DNA of 64,000 bases from Prolixibacteraceae bacterium JC049. GTDB lineage: Bacteria > Bacteroidota > Bacteroidia > Bacteroidales > Prolixibacteraceae. Made by a program: the position numbers and the translations under genes. Numbering within the stretch: the stretch's first letter is position 1; each line of letters starts with the position of its first letter. The stretch is taken from positions 838,330 through 902,329 of the forward strand of contig SACZ01000003.1 of NCBI GenBank assembly GCA_023369685.1, read 5' to 3'. The notes under the pieces were generated by a model. The model searched no databases. It saw nothing but the letters and a program-made list of their open reading frames with translations, and was not told where the DNA came from. This document shows positions 18,879 to 27,421 of the stretch, piece by piece.

Positions 18879-21584
18879 TTAGGAAAGGGGAATCCGGATG
18901 TGAATTTGGGTTCCCTTTTTCAATTCGCTTTTTACCTCGATATGGCCTTTGTGTCTGGCCACAAAATCACTAACCAGTACCATTCCCAGACCTGTTCCTG
19001 GCTCTCCTTTTGTTCCCTTACTAGAGGTCGATTTATCGAGTTTAAATAGTTCGTTGCGTGTCCTTTCATTCATTCCTACACCTGTGTCTTTAACTATTAA
19101 ATGGAAAAAGTCTTGTTCAAATTTTCCGGTTATTGTTACATCACCTTCTTCTGGAGTAAATTTAATAGCATTAGAAACCAAATTTCGAACAATAGTTTTT
19201 AGCATGTTTAAGTCGCAATGCAGTTGTTGTGTATTGTCTATCTCATCTGTCAATGCAATCTTTTTATTTTCGGCCATAGGAATTAATAATGACACTACAT
19301 CATCTACCTCTTTTTGAACATTAACTTGTGTTGGAGAGAATTGAATGCGTCCAGTTTGACTTCTTGACCATTCCAGAAGGTTTAGAAGTAGGTCATAACC
19401 TCTTTTAGTGGCAGTGTTGAGCATGGTAGACATTTCTTTCAACTCTTCATTTCCTTCCTCTTTAATGGCTAAACAGAGGAGTTCGCCAATGTTGATCATC
19501 GAGTTAAATGGGTTGATCAGATCATGAGCAATGATAGAGAAAAACTTATCTTTTGTGGCATTTAATTCTTTAAGCTGTTTTTCCACTTCAATTCGCTCTG
19601 TGATATCCAGCATCACTCCAATAAGACCTTGAACTTCACCATTTATATTTCTTACAGGGGCTTTATAAAAAGTATATTGCCTGTATGTTTCGGGCGTTTC
19701 ACCATATTGAGCATCATATTGCTGATAATGGCCTTCGAACACTTCCTGATCTTTTGCAAAATAGATATCCGCTAATTCTTTATTATACATGTCGTATACA
19801 CCTTTGCCTATTGTCTCTTCTTCTGTACGGTTAATTAGTTCTAAAAATGCTTTATTGGCCGACTGATATAAACCGTTTATATCTTTGTAGAAGACAGGTG
19901 ATGGTATATTGTCGAGTATGCTATTCAGAAAATTCCGATTTTCAATAAGTTCATTTTCAATTTCTTTTAATCGGGTTACATCGTTTCCTATCCAGACAAG
20001 TAGGTCGTCAGATAATTGGAATGAAGCCCAGTACTGATAAGCCGTTTTACCACTTTTTAATTGCATCGGATAAAGTTGAAAATCAGAATTGCTTACGAAC
20101 ATGTTAGCCTTTGCTTCTTCCGATTGTTCCTTTTTAAAGATGCTATCTAATGGCGCCTTTTGGTTGATAACCTGATCTCTCTCAATTTCAAAGAATAGTT
20201 CACTTTGTTTATTCCAAATCTTAATTACTCCTTCGTTATCAATTCCCACAACACATAGTGGTGCGCTATCTACCAGAATTCGGAACTTTTCCTCGCTTTC
20301 AGTTAGCGCTTTTATGTTGGACAAATGTTTTTGGAGTAATTCATTTGCTCTTTTGTGCAACGAATTAAATTCACTCGTAAAGTATTGAGTGTGTGGAATG
20401 GGATGTTTATTGAATACTGCTTCTTCTAACTGATTAGAGAATAATTTAAAATTGTTATCTATGTTATTCCCAAAACGCTTAGTAATTCTTAAAATAATCA
20501 ATAGAACAAATAAGCCAGATAGTGCTGCTGCAATGCTCCTGAATATTGATATCTGACTGAATTCCTTTTGAGTTTTCAGCTGAATGTCTTCTATCTTTTC
20601 TAAACTCATCGAGGCTCCAATCATCCAGTTCCAACCTGGAAATCCGGCAACATAGGCAACTTTCGGTGTGTATGAGTTGATGGAATCCGGCCAGTTGTAA
20701 TATAAAAAATCGGCCTTGCCAGATTGCGCTATCGCTAGTTCTTTCTCAAAAATGTTTAGACCATTGTTATCTGCTATGAATCTTATGTTTACACCTGGTT
20801 TATACTTTACAGAGTTTATCACCAAAGCAGTGCCATCGAAATGGTTGATGAATAAGTTCCATTTACTGGAATCGTATGAATTACGGAGCCAGCTTAGTGC
20901 TTTCTGCTGCGTGTCGTACATATGATCACTTGCGTATTCTCCACAGCCAAAGAAGCAGTTTAATGGTTCAAAACGTTTTACATATGATAGTTTGTCGTGA
21001 AATACAGTATCGTTAAGCCAGGGTTTTGTCCATGGGTAATTAATAAAACCATCAGCTTGTTGTTTCATTAACTTAACCTGTTCTTTTATCATATAAAGCC
21101 CTGTTTTGTCATGGACATTCATCAAACTGGTGCCCTCTTTTTCTTTCTGATAAGGGTGTAAAATAAGAGTTCCATCCATGCTAATAATGTAGATATACCC
21201 TCTTCCTTCAAAGTAGCGCACTTCGCGTAATACCGACTTTATTAGTTCTGTAATCTCGGCTTTAGATTTACTATTTTTATTGGTATCGTATATCTGCTGT
21301 GCTTGTCGCAATGCATTATCTACCTCCTGTTTCAATTTCTTACGCATCTCTTTATCTGCAGATGCATTGTTGTAGTTCAGGTAGTTAATTATGTTGTCAA
21401 CAGCAATACTCAGAAACATCTTCTTTTCATCTTCTACCAGTTGTTTTTCGTAAGATAATTGCTTCTGCTTTTGGAAATATTCGGTAAGTACAATAAAAAC
21501 AATAACCACAAAGAGTATGGTGGCTCCTGTAACTAAAAGAAACCTTTTAAGAATCTGATTTATGGTGAAAAGATTGCTACTCAT
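18879..21584 (-). CDS. membrane sensor histidine kinase (cache-PAS-PAS-HisKA-HATPase)
   Basis: A 901-aa sensor kinase. TM1 is near residues 13-33. A large extracytoplasmic region (about 40-340) has two cache-like units (YIYIISMDGTLILHP; then a second ending PKVAYVAGFPGWNWMIGA), and TM2 is near 348-366. Two PAS domains follow (about 425-540 and 550-665). The H-box FSIIAHDLINPF places the phospho-acceptor at His687. The ATPase domain has NLVSNAIKF, DTGVGM and GTGLGM. No response regulator gene is in the window, so it is an orphan here. It is divergent from the ABC ATPase across a 273-bp region and may control that operon (inference). Tandem cache domains usually bind small organic ligands. Confidence 0.93.
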   Translation of the reverse strand: MSSNLFTINQILKRFLLVTGATILFVVIVFIVLTEYFQKQKQLSYEKQLVEDEKKMFLSIAVDNIINYLNYNNASADKEMRKKLKQEVDNALRQAQQIYDTNKNSKSKAEITELIKSVLREVRYFEGRGYIYIISMDGTLILHPYQKEKEGTSLMNVHDKTGLYMIKEQVKLMKQQADGFINYPWTKPWLNDTVFHDKLSYVKRFEPLNCFFGCGEYASDHMYDTQQKALSWLRNSYDSSKWNLFINHFDGTALVINSVKYKPGVNIRFIADNNGLNIFEKELAIAQSGKADFLYYNWPDSINSYTPKVAYVAGFPGWNWMIGASMSLEKIEDIQLKTQKEFSQISIFRSIAAALSGLFVLLIILRITKRFGNNIDNNFKLFSNQLEEAVFNKHPIPHTQYFTSEFNSLHKRANELLQKHLSNIKALTESEEKFRILVDSAPLCVVGIDNEGVIKIWNKQSELFFEIERDQVINQKAPLDSIFKKEQSEEAKANMFVSNSDFQLYPMQLKSGKTAYQYWASFQLSDDLLVWIGNDVTRLKEIENELIENRNFLNSILDNIPSPVFYKDINGLYQSANKAFLELINRTEEETIGKGVYDMYNKELADIYFAKDQEVFEGHYQQYDAQYGETPETYRQYTFYKAPVRNINGEVQGLIGVMLDITERIEVEKQLKELNATKDKFFSIIAHDLINPFNSMINIGELLCLAIKEEGNEELKEMSTMLNTATKRGYDLLLNLLEWSRSQTGRIQFSPTQVNVQKEVDDVVSLLIPMAENKKIALTDEIDNTQQLHCDLNMLKTIVRNLVSNAIKFTPEEGDVTITGKFEQDFFHLIVKDTGVGMNERTRNELFKLDKSTSSKGTKGEPGTGLGMVLVSDFVARHKGHIEVKSELKKGTQIHIRIPLS
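18884..18920 (+). terminator. intrinsic terminator of permease 7, inside the kinase 3' end
   Basis: Arms AAAGGGGAATCC (18884-18895) and GGGTTCCCTTT (18908-18918) pair with one bulged G and one G-U, followed by a short T run. It lies 11 bp past the permease stop and overlaps the last codons of the convergent kinase gene. Confidence 0.55.
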
Positions 21585-21598
21585 AGGTTTGTTCCTTT

Positions 21599-21632
21599 TA
21601 ACCCTTTCTAAATAAATACTTAAAAAGGGTTA
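21599..21632. promoter_or_regulatory. inverted repeat in the kinase/ATPase divergent region
   Basis: Perfect 9-bp arms TAACCCTTT (21599-21607) and AAAGGGTTA (21624-21632) with a 16-bp spacer, 15 bp upstream of the kinase ATG. A second weaker dyad (CAGTT-GTT-AACTG, 21754-21766) lies closer to the ATPase. Either could be an operator or a leader hairpin; no regulator is known. Confidence 0.4.
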
Positions 21633-21857
21633 TTGTTCATATTGTTGGAGGTGTTTTAGATCTGGTTACTGATATGTATTTTTACATATAGTGAATATTA
21701 GATCAAAAATTTAACAGTAGTGTAAAAAAAATATACACTTAGATAGAACGAGTCAGTTGTTAACTGATTGGTATTCAGTGTTGCTTTCCTTTAGGCATCA
21801 TTTTTGGCACGGTTAACTAATAAGTATAATTGTAAAAACAATAAAACAAAAAGATAT

Positions 21858-22556
21858 ATGATAAGCTTAAAAGACATTGACAGGTACTATCAATCGCGTT
21901 TTCAAAGAACATTTGTATTGAAAGGGGTTGATATGGAAATTAAATCGGGAGAATTTGTAAGTATAATGGGGCCTAGTGGTGCCGGGAAATCAACACTTTT
22001 GAATATTATCGGAATGTTGGACGATCCTTCAGCAGGAGAATATTACTTTATGGATAATCCGGTACATAAGTTAAAAGACAAGCAAAAAACAGAATACCAT
22101 CGCAATCATATTGGCTTTATTTTTCAAGCTTATCATTTGATTGAAAATTTGACAGTATATGAAAATATAGAGACGCCATTGGTTTATAAGGGCATTAAAA
22201 GCAAAGAGCGTAAAGCGATGGTTGCCGATATCTTAGACCGTTTTAATATGGTGGCCAAAAAAGACTTATTCCCTGATCAATTGTCTGGTGGACAGCAGCA
22301 GTTGGTGGGTATAGCCCGTGCAGTAATTGCTAATCCAACTTTGTTGTTGGCCGATGAGCCAACAGGAAACCTTCATTCAGAGCAGGGCGAAATGATTATG
22401 GAGCTATTGCAGGAGCTGAATAAAGAAGGTATGACTATTATTCAGGTAACCCATTCTGAAAAAAATGCCCAGTATGGAACCAGAATCGTTCGATTGGTAG
22501 ATGGATTGGTACGAGAAGATATTCCTACAAATGCTAAGAGTTTAGTTGCAGAATAA
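21858..22556 (+). CDS. ABC transporter ATPase (MacB/LolD/FtsE-type)
   Basis: A 232-aa nucleotide-binding subunit and the only ATPase in the window. Walker A is GPSGAGKST (38-46), the Q-loop is FIFQAYHLIENLT, the signature is LSGGQQQLVGIARA, Walker B is LLLADEPTGN and the H-loop is VTHSE. In the signature helix the usual QQQRVAIARA reads QQQLVGIARA, so Arg is replaced by Leu. I chose the ATG at 21858 (MISLKDIDRYY); the frame is open to a TTG at 21804, which is less likely. The next permease follows after 11 bp. It probably acts as a homodimer energising one or many of the surrounding two-unit permeases at the inner membrane. Confidence 0.95.
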   Translation: MISLKDIDRYYQSRFQRTFVLKGVDMEIKSGEFVSIMGPSGAGKSTLLNIIGMLDDPSAGEYYFMDNPVHKLKDKQKTEYHRNHIGFIFQAYHLIENLTVYENIETPLVYKGIKSKERKAMVADILDRFNMVAKKDLFPDQLSGGQQQLVGIARAVIANPTLLLADEPTGNLHSEQGEMIMELLQELNKEGMTIIQVTHSEKNAQYGTRIVRLVDGLVREDIPTNAKSLVAE

Positions 22557-22567
22557 AACCCTTTGTT

Positions 22568-24865
22568 ATGAGTTTTTATCGTCATTTTTTACAATTTCTG
22601 AGAGTAATTCAACGGCGTAAAGTAACTACATTGATTGCTATAGGTGGTTTTGCGTTAAGTTTGTCAGTAGTAGTGCTGCTTACTGTTTTTATTGCTTCCG
22701 AAAAATCGATGAATATGACATACCCCAATGTGTCGAACATTTATCGAGTGAAGTCCAATAATAATGGAGTGAATTTACCTACTTTATTGGCTGACGGGTT
22801 TTCTAACGATGTACCTGGAATTAAAGCCAACACAATATTTCGACACAATTATGATAAAGTAAAGGTAAATGACGATTTTATTAACTCACTTTTTGCTATT
22901 GTCGATAATGAATATCTGAATATATTTTCTCATCGATTGATCTATAGTGATGCCGAGCATAATCTGGATGTAAAGAATAATATTATTCTTACTCAATCGT
23001 ATGCGAAAAAATTGTATGGCGATGTTAATCCGGTTGGAAATTATATGGAAATGAGAGATCAACAACTGAAGGTGGTCGGTGTTATGACTGATCCTCCTGT
23101 GAATAGCTCATTTCAGTTTGATGGATTGATCGGTGAAGTAACAAGTACACAATATACTCAACGGACATACAACAAGACTACTTATTACTTAATGAATCAT
23201 TTCTTGCAATTGAATGAAGGTGCAAATCCCAAAGAGGTGGAATTGAAATTGGCAGGAATGTTGAAAGACAAAGAGGGGTATGATAATACCATATTAGAGA
23301 TTCAACCATTAAAAGAGATCTATTTCGATGTTAAAGCACATAGTTCATTACCAGTGGCTAACAGTAGTATGCTGAAATTATTGATATGGATCTCATTAGT
23401 GATTCTGTTAATGGGAGTGTTTAACTATGTGAGCTTAGCTGTCTCAGTTAATTCAGAGCGAAAGTCTGAAATTGCTATGCGCAAGATAAATGGAGCAGGA
23501 GCAAAGTTTATTTTTAAGCAGTTCTTGGGAGAATCTGTATTTGTGTGTGTCGTTATTCTTTTGTTGGCCACTATGATTGCAGTAGTAATTGCTCCTTCTT
23601 TCTCAAACATATTAGGAAAGAATATTGACTTATGGTTGTTGATGAGAAGTGGTGTCAGCTGGGGATTGTTGACAGTGCTATTTATTGCAATTGTACTATT
23701 AGCAGGTGTAGTGCCTGCATTAATTGCAGCCAGAGCTATTCCTGTAATTGCTTTGAAAGGAAAAGGTTCGAAGAAGAACAATCTGTTCCGACAGTCGGTA
23801 TTGGTTTTTCAGCTAACTGCATCTATTGCACTTCTGTTTTGTGTAGCTACTATTTGGAAACAGATTGAGTTTGCTAAAACGCAAGATGTTGGTTTTGACC
23901 GAGACTTATTGGTACAAATCAATTTGAGTTATTTCGAGAAAGATCCATCTGCATTGAAAGATAAACTATTACAGATTTCCAATGTCAAGAATGCATCTTT
24001 TACAGCTGGATCGCCTTATTATATTTGTTCAAGTATGTCTGGAAAAGTTGAAGAAGTAGACTTGTCGGATGTGTCGAGCATTGAGGTAGATAACGATTTT
24101 GCATCCACTTTTGATGTTGAGATTATTGCAGGAAGAGATTTTAGACTAACGGACAAAAATAGTTGTTTGATAAATGATAAGCTTTACCGAAAAATGGGAT
24201 GGGATAATCTGGATGGTAAAGAAATGTTTGGCGGACGAGTAGTTGGTGTTTTTAAAGATTTTCATTTTAAAGATATACATCATGATGTTGGTTACCTGAA
24301 ACTGAATAAAATTGATGAACTGGAATGGGTAACAGCAATGAATGTTCGATTACTGGGGAATGATTTTAGCAATACACTTAGCCAGATGAAAAATCTGGTT
24401 CATGAGATTGATCCTGATCTGGACTTTAGGTATCAGTTTTACGATGATATTATTGCTAAGTTATATCGAAAAGAAGAAAAGCAGGCTTATGCGGTTGGAC
24501 TGTTTGCTATTATTGCCATCCTTATTGCATGTTTGGGACTTATTGGTGTTGCTGAATATACCATTACACAAAGGGTAAAAGAGATTGGTATTCGTAAAGT
24601 AAATGGAGCAACAGTAGCTGAAATACTATCAATGATAAATGGCGGATTTGGAAAATGGGTGCTTCTCTCATTTGCAATTGCTGCACCTATCGGGTTCTAT
24701 ACCATGAGCAAATGGCTACAGAACTTTGCATTTAAAACAGCATTGAGCTGGTGGGTTTATGCCTTAGCCGGAATCGTAGTTTTAACAGTTGCATTAATAA
24801 CCATTATGTTTCAATCGTATAAAGCCGCAACATGTAATCCGGTTGAAACATTGAGATATGAATAG
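22568..24865 (+). CDS. FtsX/MacB-type ABC permease next to the ATPase (array member 8)
   Basis: A 765-aa permease, the shortest complete one, 11 bp after the ATPase and so its most likely direct partner. The first-half motif is KSEIAMRKINGAG and the second, near residue 669, is RVKEIGIRKVNGAT. The second half has MINGGFGKW where most members have MLNxxFxKW. The C-terminus belongs to the FQSY type (FQSYKAATCNPVETLRYE), unlike the WQSW type of the left block. Repeats follow its stop codon, so the transcript may end or be processed there before the next permease. Confidence 0.92.
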   Translation: MSFYRHFLQFLRVIQRRKVTTLIAIGGFALSLSVVVLLTVFIASEKSMNMTYPNVSNIYRVKSNNNGVNLPTLLADGFSNDVPGIKANTIFRHNYDKVKVNDDFINSLFAIVDNEYLNIFSHRLIYSDAEHNLDVKNNIILTQSYAKKLYGDVNPVGNYMEMRDQQLKVVGVMTDPPVNSSFQFDGLIGEVTSTQYTQRTYNKTTYYLMNHFLQLNEGANPKEVELKLAGMLKDKEGYDNTILEIQPLKEIYFDVKAHSSLPVANSSMLKLLIWISLVILLMGVFNYVSLAVSVNSERKSEIAMRKINGAGAKFIFKQFLGESVFVCVVILLLATMIAVVIAPSFSNILGKNIDLWLLMRSGVSWGLLTVLFIAIVLLAGVVPALIAARAIPVIALKGKGSKKNNLFRQSVLVFQLTASIALLFCVATIWKQIEFAKTQDVGFDRDLLVQINLSYFEKDPSALKDKLLQISNVKNASFTAGSPYYICSSMSGKVEEVDLSDVSSIEVDNDFASTFDVEIIAGRDFRLTDKNSCLINDKLYRKMGWDNLDGKEMFGGRVVGVFKDFHFKDIHHDVGYLKLNKIDELEWVTAMNVRLLGNDFSNTLSQMKNLVHEIDPDLDFRYQFYDDIIAKLYRKEEKQAYAVGLFAIIAILIACLGLIGVAEYTITQRVKEIGIRKVNGATVAEILSMINGGFGKWVLLSFAIAAPIGFYTMSKWLQNFAFKTALSWWVYALAGIVVLTVALITIMFQSYKAATCNPVETLRYE

Positions 24866-24874
24866 GAAAAACTG

Positions 24875-25017
24875 CTACCACGCGAAAGTGCTAGCGCCGA
24901 TTTGTAATCGGTGCTTATCTTTTAGGGAATTTAGGAGTAAGAAAGCTAAAGGCACAAATTGCAAATTTGCGCCAGCGATGAGGAAAGCCTGAAACCACGC
25001 GAAAGATTCGGGCGGTA
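24875..25017. repeat. REPIN-like composite of short palindromes (cluster 1)
   Basis: Two inverted units form the core. The first is 24893-24915, arms AGCGCCGATT and AATCGGTGCT around TGT. The second is 24951-24973, arms GGCACAAATT and AATTTGCGCC around GCA, and reads as the first unit in reverse orientation. Spacer is 35 bp. A third palindrome (CCACGCGAA-AGA-TTCGGGCGG) lies at 24994-25017, and a half copy of it at about 24876-24887. Non-coding, 10 bp after a permease stop. Confidence 0.8.
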
Positions 25018-25079
25018 GCGAGTTGAATAACACCATTATAAAATAAGATACACACCACCATCAAACTATTTAAAACACA

Positions 25080-27404
25080 ATGAAACACTATTTTATCACC
25101 ATCTGGGCATCGCTGAAAAAGTCAAAGCAAACTACCTTTTTTAACTTGGTAGGACTATCGGTGTCATTTGCAGCGTTTATTTTGCTGTCCATCTATTTAT
25201 GGAACGAGTTTACATTCGATCGGTATAACAAGAATATCGATCGAATCTATTTATTGGAGATGAATGCGGTTCAGGAAGGAGAAAATAATGCGAGTTATTG
25301 GTTGCCTAATCCTATGGCCGATTATTTTGCCAATAATATTCCGGAAATGGCTACGGTTTGTTCTTTTGCTTGGGGGCCGCAGACTTATTCTTTGAAGAAG
25401 AATGATAGTCAGGGGGTAAATATCTCGACTAGAGCAGTAGATTCTACTTTTGTCGAGGTTTTCGATCTGAAAATGAAGTACGGAAAACGCAAAACGCTGG
25501 CATTAAAGAACACAGTAATTTTATCTGATAAAAGTGCCGAAAAATTATTTGGCGATGTGAACCCAGTGGGTAAAACGATATATGGTAATTTCTCACAACC
25601 ATATACCGTTGAAGGTGTTTTCTTTGAATTACCTCAAAATAGTCGTATGCATCGTTTTGGTGCATTATGTTCTTATCCTACCACTTCGTGGATAAACGAC
25701 TGGTCGGAGTATAGCTTTAATCACTATTATATGTTACCCGAAGGTAGCAATGTGGAAGATATTGTAGCAAAGATGAATGCATCGCAAGGGGTGAAAGATT
25801 GGAAAGAGGGAAGTTTGGAAGATTTCTCTTTTAATCTAATTCCTGCCAATAATTTGCACTTCCATAAGAAAATGGGACGGGGAAATTTACTTTTTGCACG
25901 ATCGTTGATCTTGGTTGCAGCTCTATTGTTGTTTATGGCCATTGTCAATTATCTGAACTTTGCAGTAGCCAACGCTCCGAAATTACGAAAGTCGGTAAAT
26001 GTTAGACAAGTGTTGGGAGAGTCAAAGGCCCGACTAATGGGATTAGCCATTACCGAATCCATTGTTTTAATTACTGCTGCTTTTACTGTTTCTCTATTCT
26101 TTGTGATTAGTATTCTACACTTATGGCCCAACATGTTCTCATATACATTTATTCTGGGGAACTATGTTTGGTTAATTGGATTATGCTGGTTGTTATTTGC
26201 TGTATTGGGAGCACTGGTTTCTATTTTCCCAACGCGTATCAACATTAGTGTGAAGCCGGCACAAGCATTAGCCGGATTTATTCCGTTGAGTCCGCAACGC
26301 AGTAAAATGGGAAAAGGGCTCACTGTTCTTCAGTTTGGAATCTCGATATTGCTAATTATTGGAGTCTTATTTATCGAAAAACAGGTAAATTTCTTTAAGA
26401 ACTATGATCTTGGTTTTCAAAAGGAAAACATTGTCACTGTTAGAATGCCAGGTTCTATTCAGAAGCAAGAGCAAGCATTTATTAATGAGTTGACCAAAAA
26501 TGGTAATGTAATCGATTATGCATTTTCGCAGTTTGTTCCAGGTGGAGTTGGCATGGGCTGGGGGCGCAATATCGACGGCAAGAAGGTGAACTTTAAATGT
26601 TGGCCTGTGGATGAACGTTACATGAAGTTCATGGGTTTTGATATCGTTGAAGGAAGAGACTTTGCGGAGAATATTGAAGCTGACGAAAATAAATTCATCA
26701 TGAATCAGGCTGCCTTGAAAGAGTTTGGCTGGGATAAGGATTACCTAGGGAAACAGATTCCTGGTTTTGGTTTTAAAGGAGAGCTAGTGGGAATCGTTAA
26801 GGATATGAAGTATGCTTCGCTACATGAAGAAGTAAAGCCGTTGGCATTTTGGTTAACAAAGACTCGCCATCATCAACTGAGTATTAAAATTTCGGGGCAA
26901 AATGTAAAGGAAACAATGGCGCATATAACTCATGTGTACAGCCAGTTCGAAAAGAAGTTTCCTATTTCATATAGTTTTTTAGATGAAGAGTTAGATTATA
27001 TGTATAGAGCCGAAGAGAAGCAAGCACAACTAATAAGCATCTTCTGTTTAATCTCGGTCATTATCTCCATTGTTGGTGTGCTGGGACTAGCCATTTTACT
27101 TTCGGAATATAGAATTAAAGAGATAGGTGTGCGCAAAGTAAATGGCGCACGAATCATTGAAATTGTAACCATGCTGAACAGTGGTTTCATGAAGTCAGTT
27201 GCATTGGCATTTGTTATTGCATGTCCATTAGGATACTGGGCAATGAATAGTTGGATGTCGAACTTTGCATATCGAACGAATATGAGTTGGTGGGTTTTTG
27301 CATTAGCAGGATTTATCGCTTTCATTATTGCTGTTATATCAATTTCATTTCAGTCGTATAAAGCGGCAGCACGAAACCCGGTAGAAGCATTACGTTACGA
27401 ATAA
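25080..27404 (+). CDS. FtsX/MacB-type ABC permease (array member 9)
   Basis: A 774-aa permease (MKHYFITIWASLKKSK, then TM1). The first-half coupling region is degenerate (RKSVNVRQVLGES); the second, near residue 678, is RIKEIGVRKVNGAR with TMLNSGFMKS after it. The C-terminal part reads NFAYRTNMSWWVFALAGF and ends FQSYKAAARNPVEALRYE. The first periplasmic domain is tryptophan-rich (YWLPNP, FAWGPQTYS). It heads a three-gene run with 17- and 22-bp gaps and is preceded by 214 bp of repeat-bearing spacer. Confidence 0.9.
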   Translation: MKHYFITIWASLKKSKQTTFFNLVGLSVSFAAFILLSIYLWNEFTFDRYNKNIDRIYLLEMNAVQEGENNASYWLPNPMADYFANNIPEMATVCSFAWGPQTYSLKKNDSQGVNISTRAVDSTFVEVFDLKMKYGKRKTLALKNTVILSDKSAEKLFGDVNPVGKTIYGNFSQPYTVEGVFFELPQNSRMHRFGALCSYPTTSWINDWSEYSFNHYYMLPEGSNVEDIVAKMNASQGVKDWKEGSLEDFSFNLIPANNLHFHKKMGRGNLLFARSLILVAALLLFMAIVNYLNFAVANAPKLRKSVNVRQVLGESKARLMGLAITESIVLITAAFTVSLFFVISILHLWPNMFSYTFILGNYVWLIGLCWLLFAVLGALVSIFPTRINISVKPAQALAGFIPLSPQRSKMGKGLTVLQFGISILLIIGVLFIEKQVNFFKNYDLGFQKENIVTVRMPGSIQKQEQAFINELTKNGNVIDYAFSQFVPGGVGMGWGRNIDGKKVNFKCWPVDERYMKFMGFDIVEGRDFAENIEADENKFIMNQAALKEFGWDKDYLGKQIPGFGFKGELVGIVKDMKYASLHEEVKPLAFWLTKTRHHQLSIKISGQNVKETMAHITHVYSQFEKKFPISYSFLDEELDYMYRAEEKQAQLISIFCLISVIISIVGVLGLAILLSEYRIKEIGVRKVNGARIIEIVTMLNSGFMKSVALAFVIACPLGYWAMNSWMSNFAYRTNMSWWVFALAGFIAFIIAVISISFQSYKAAARNPVEALRYE

Positions 27405-27421
27405 CCCTAAAAAGAAAAGCA

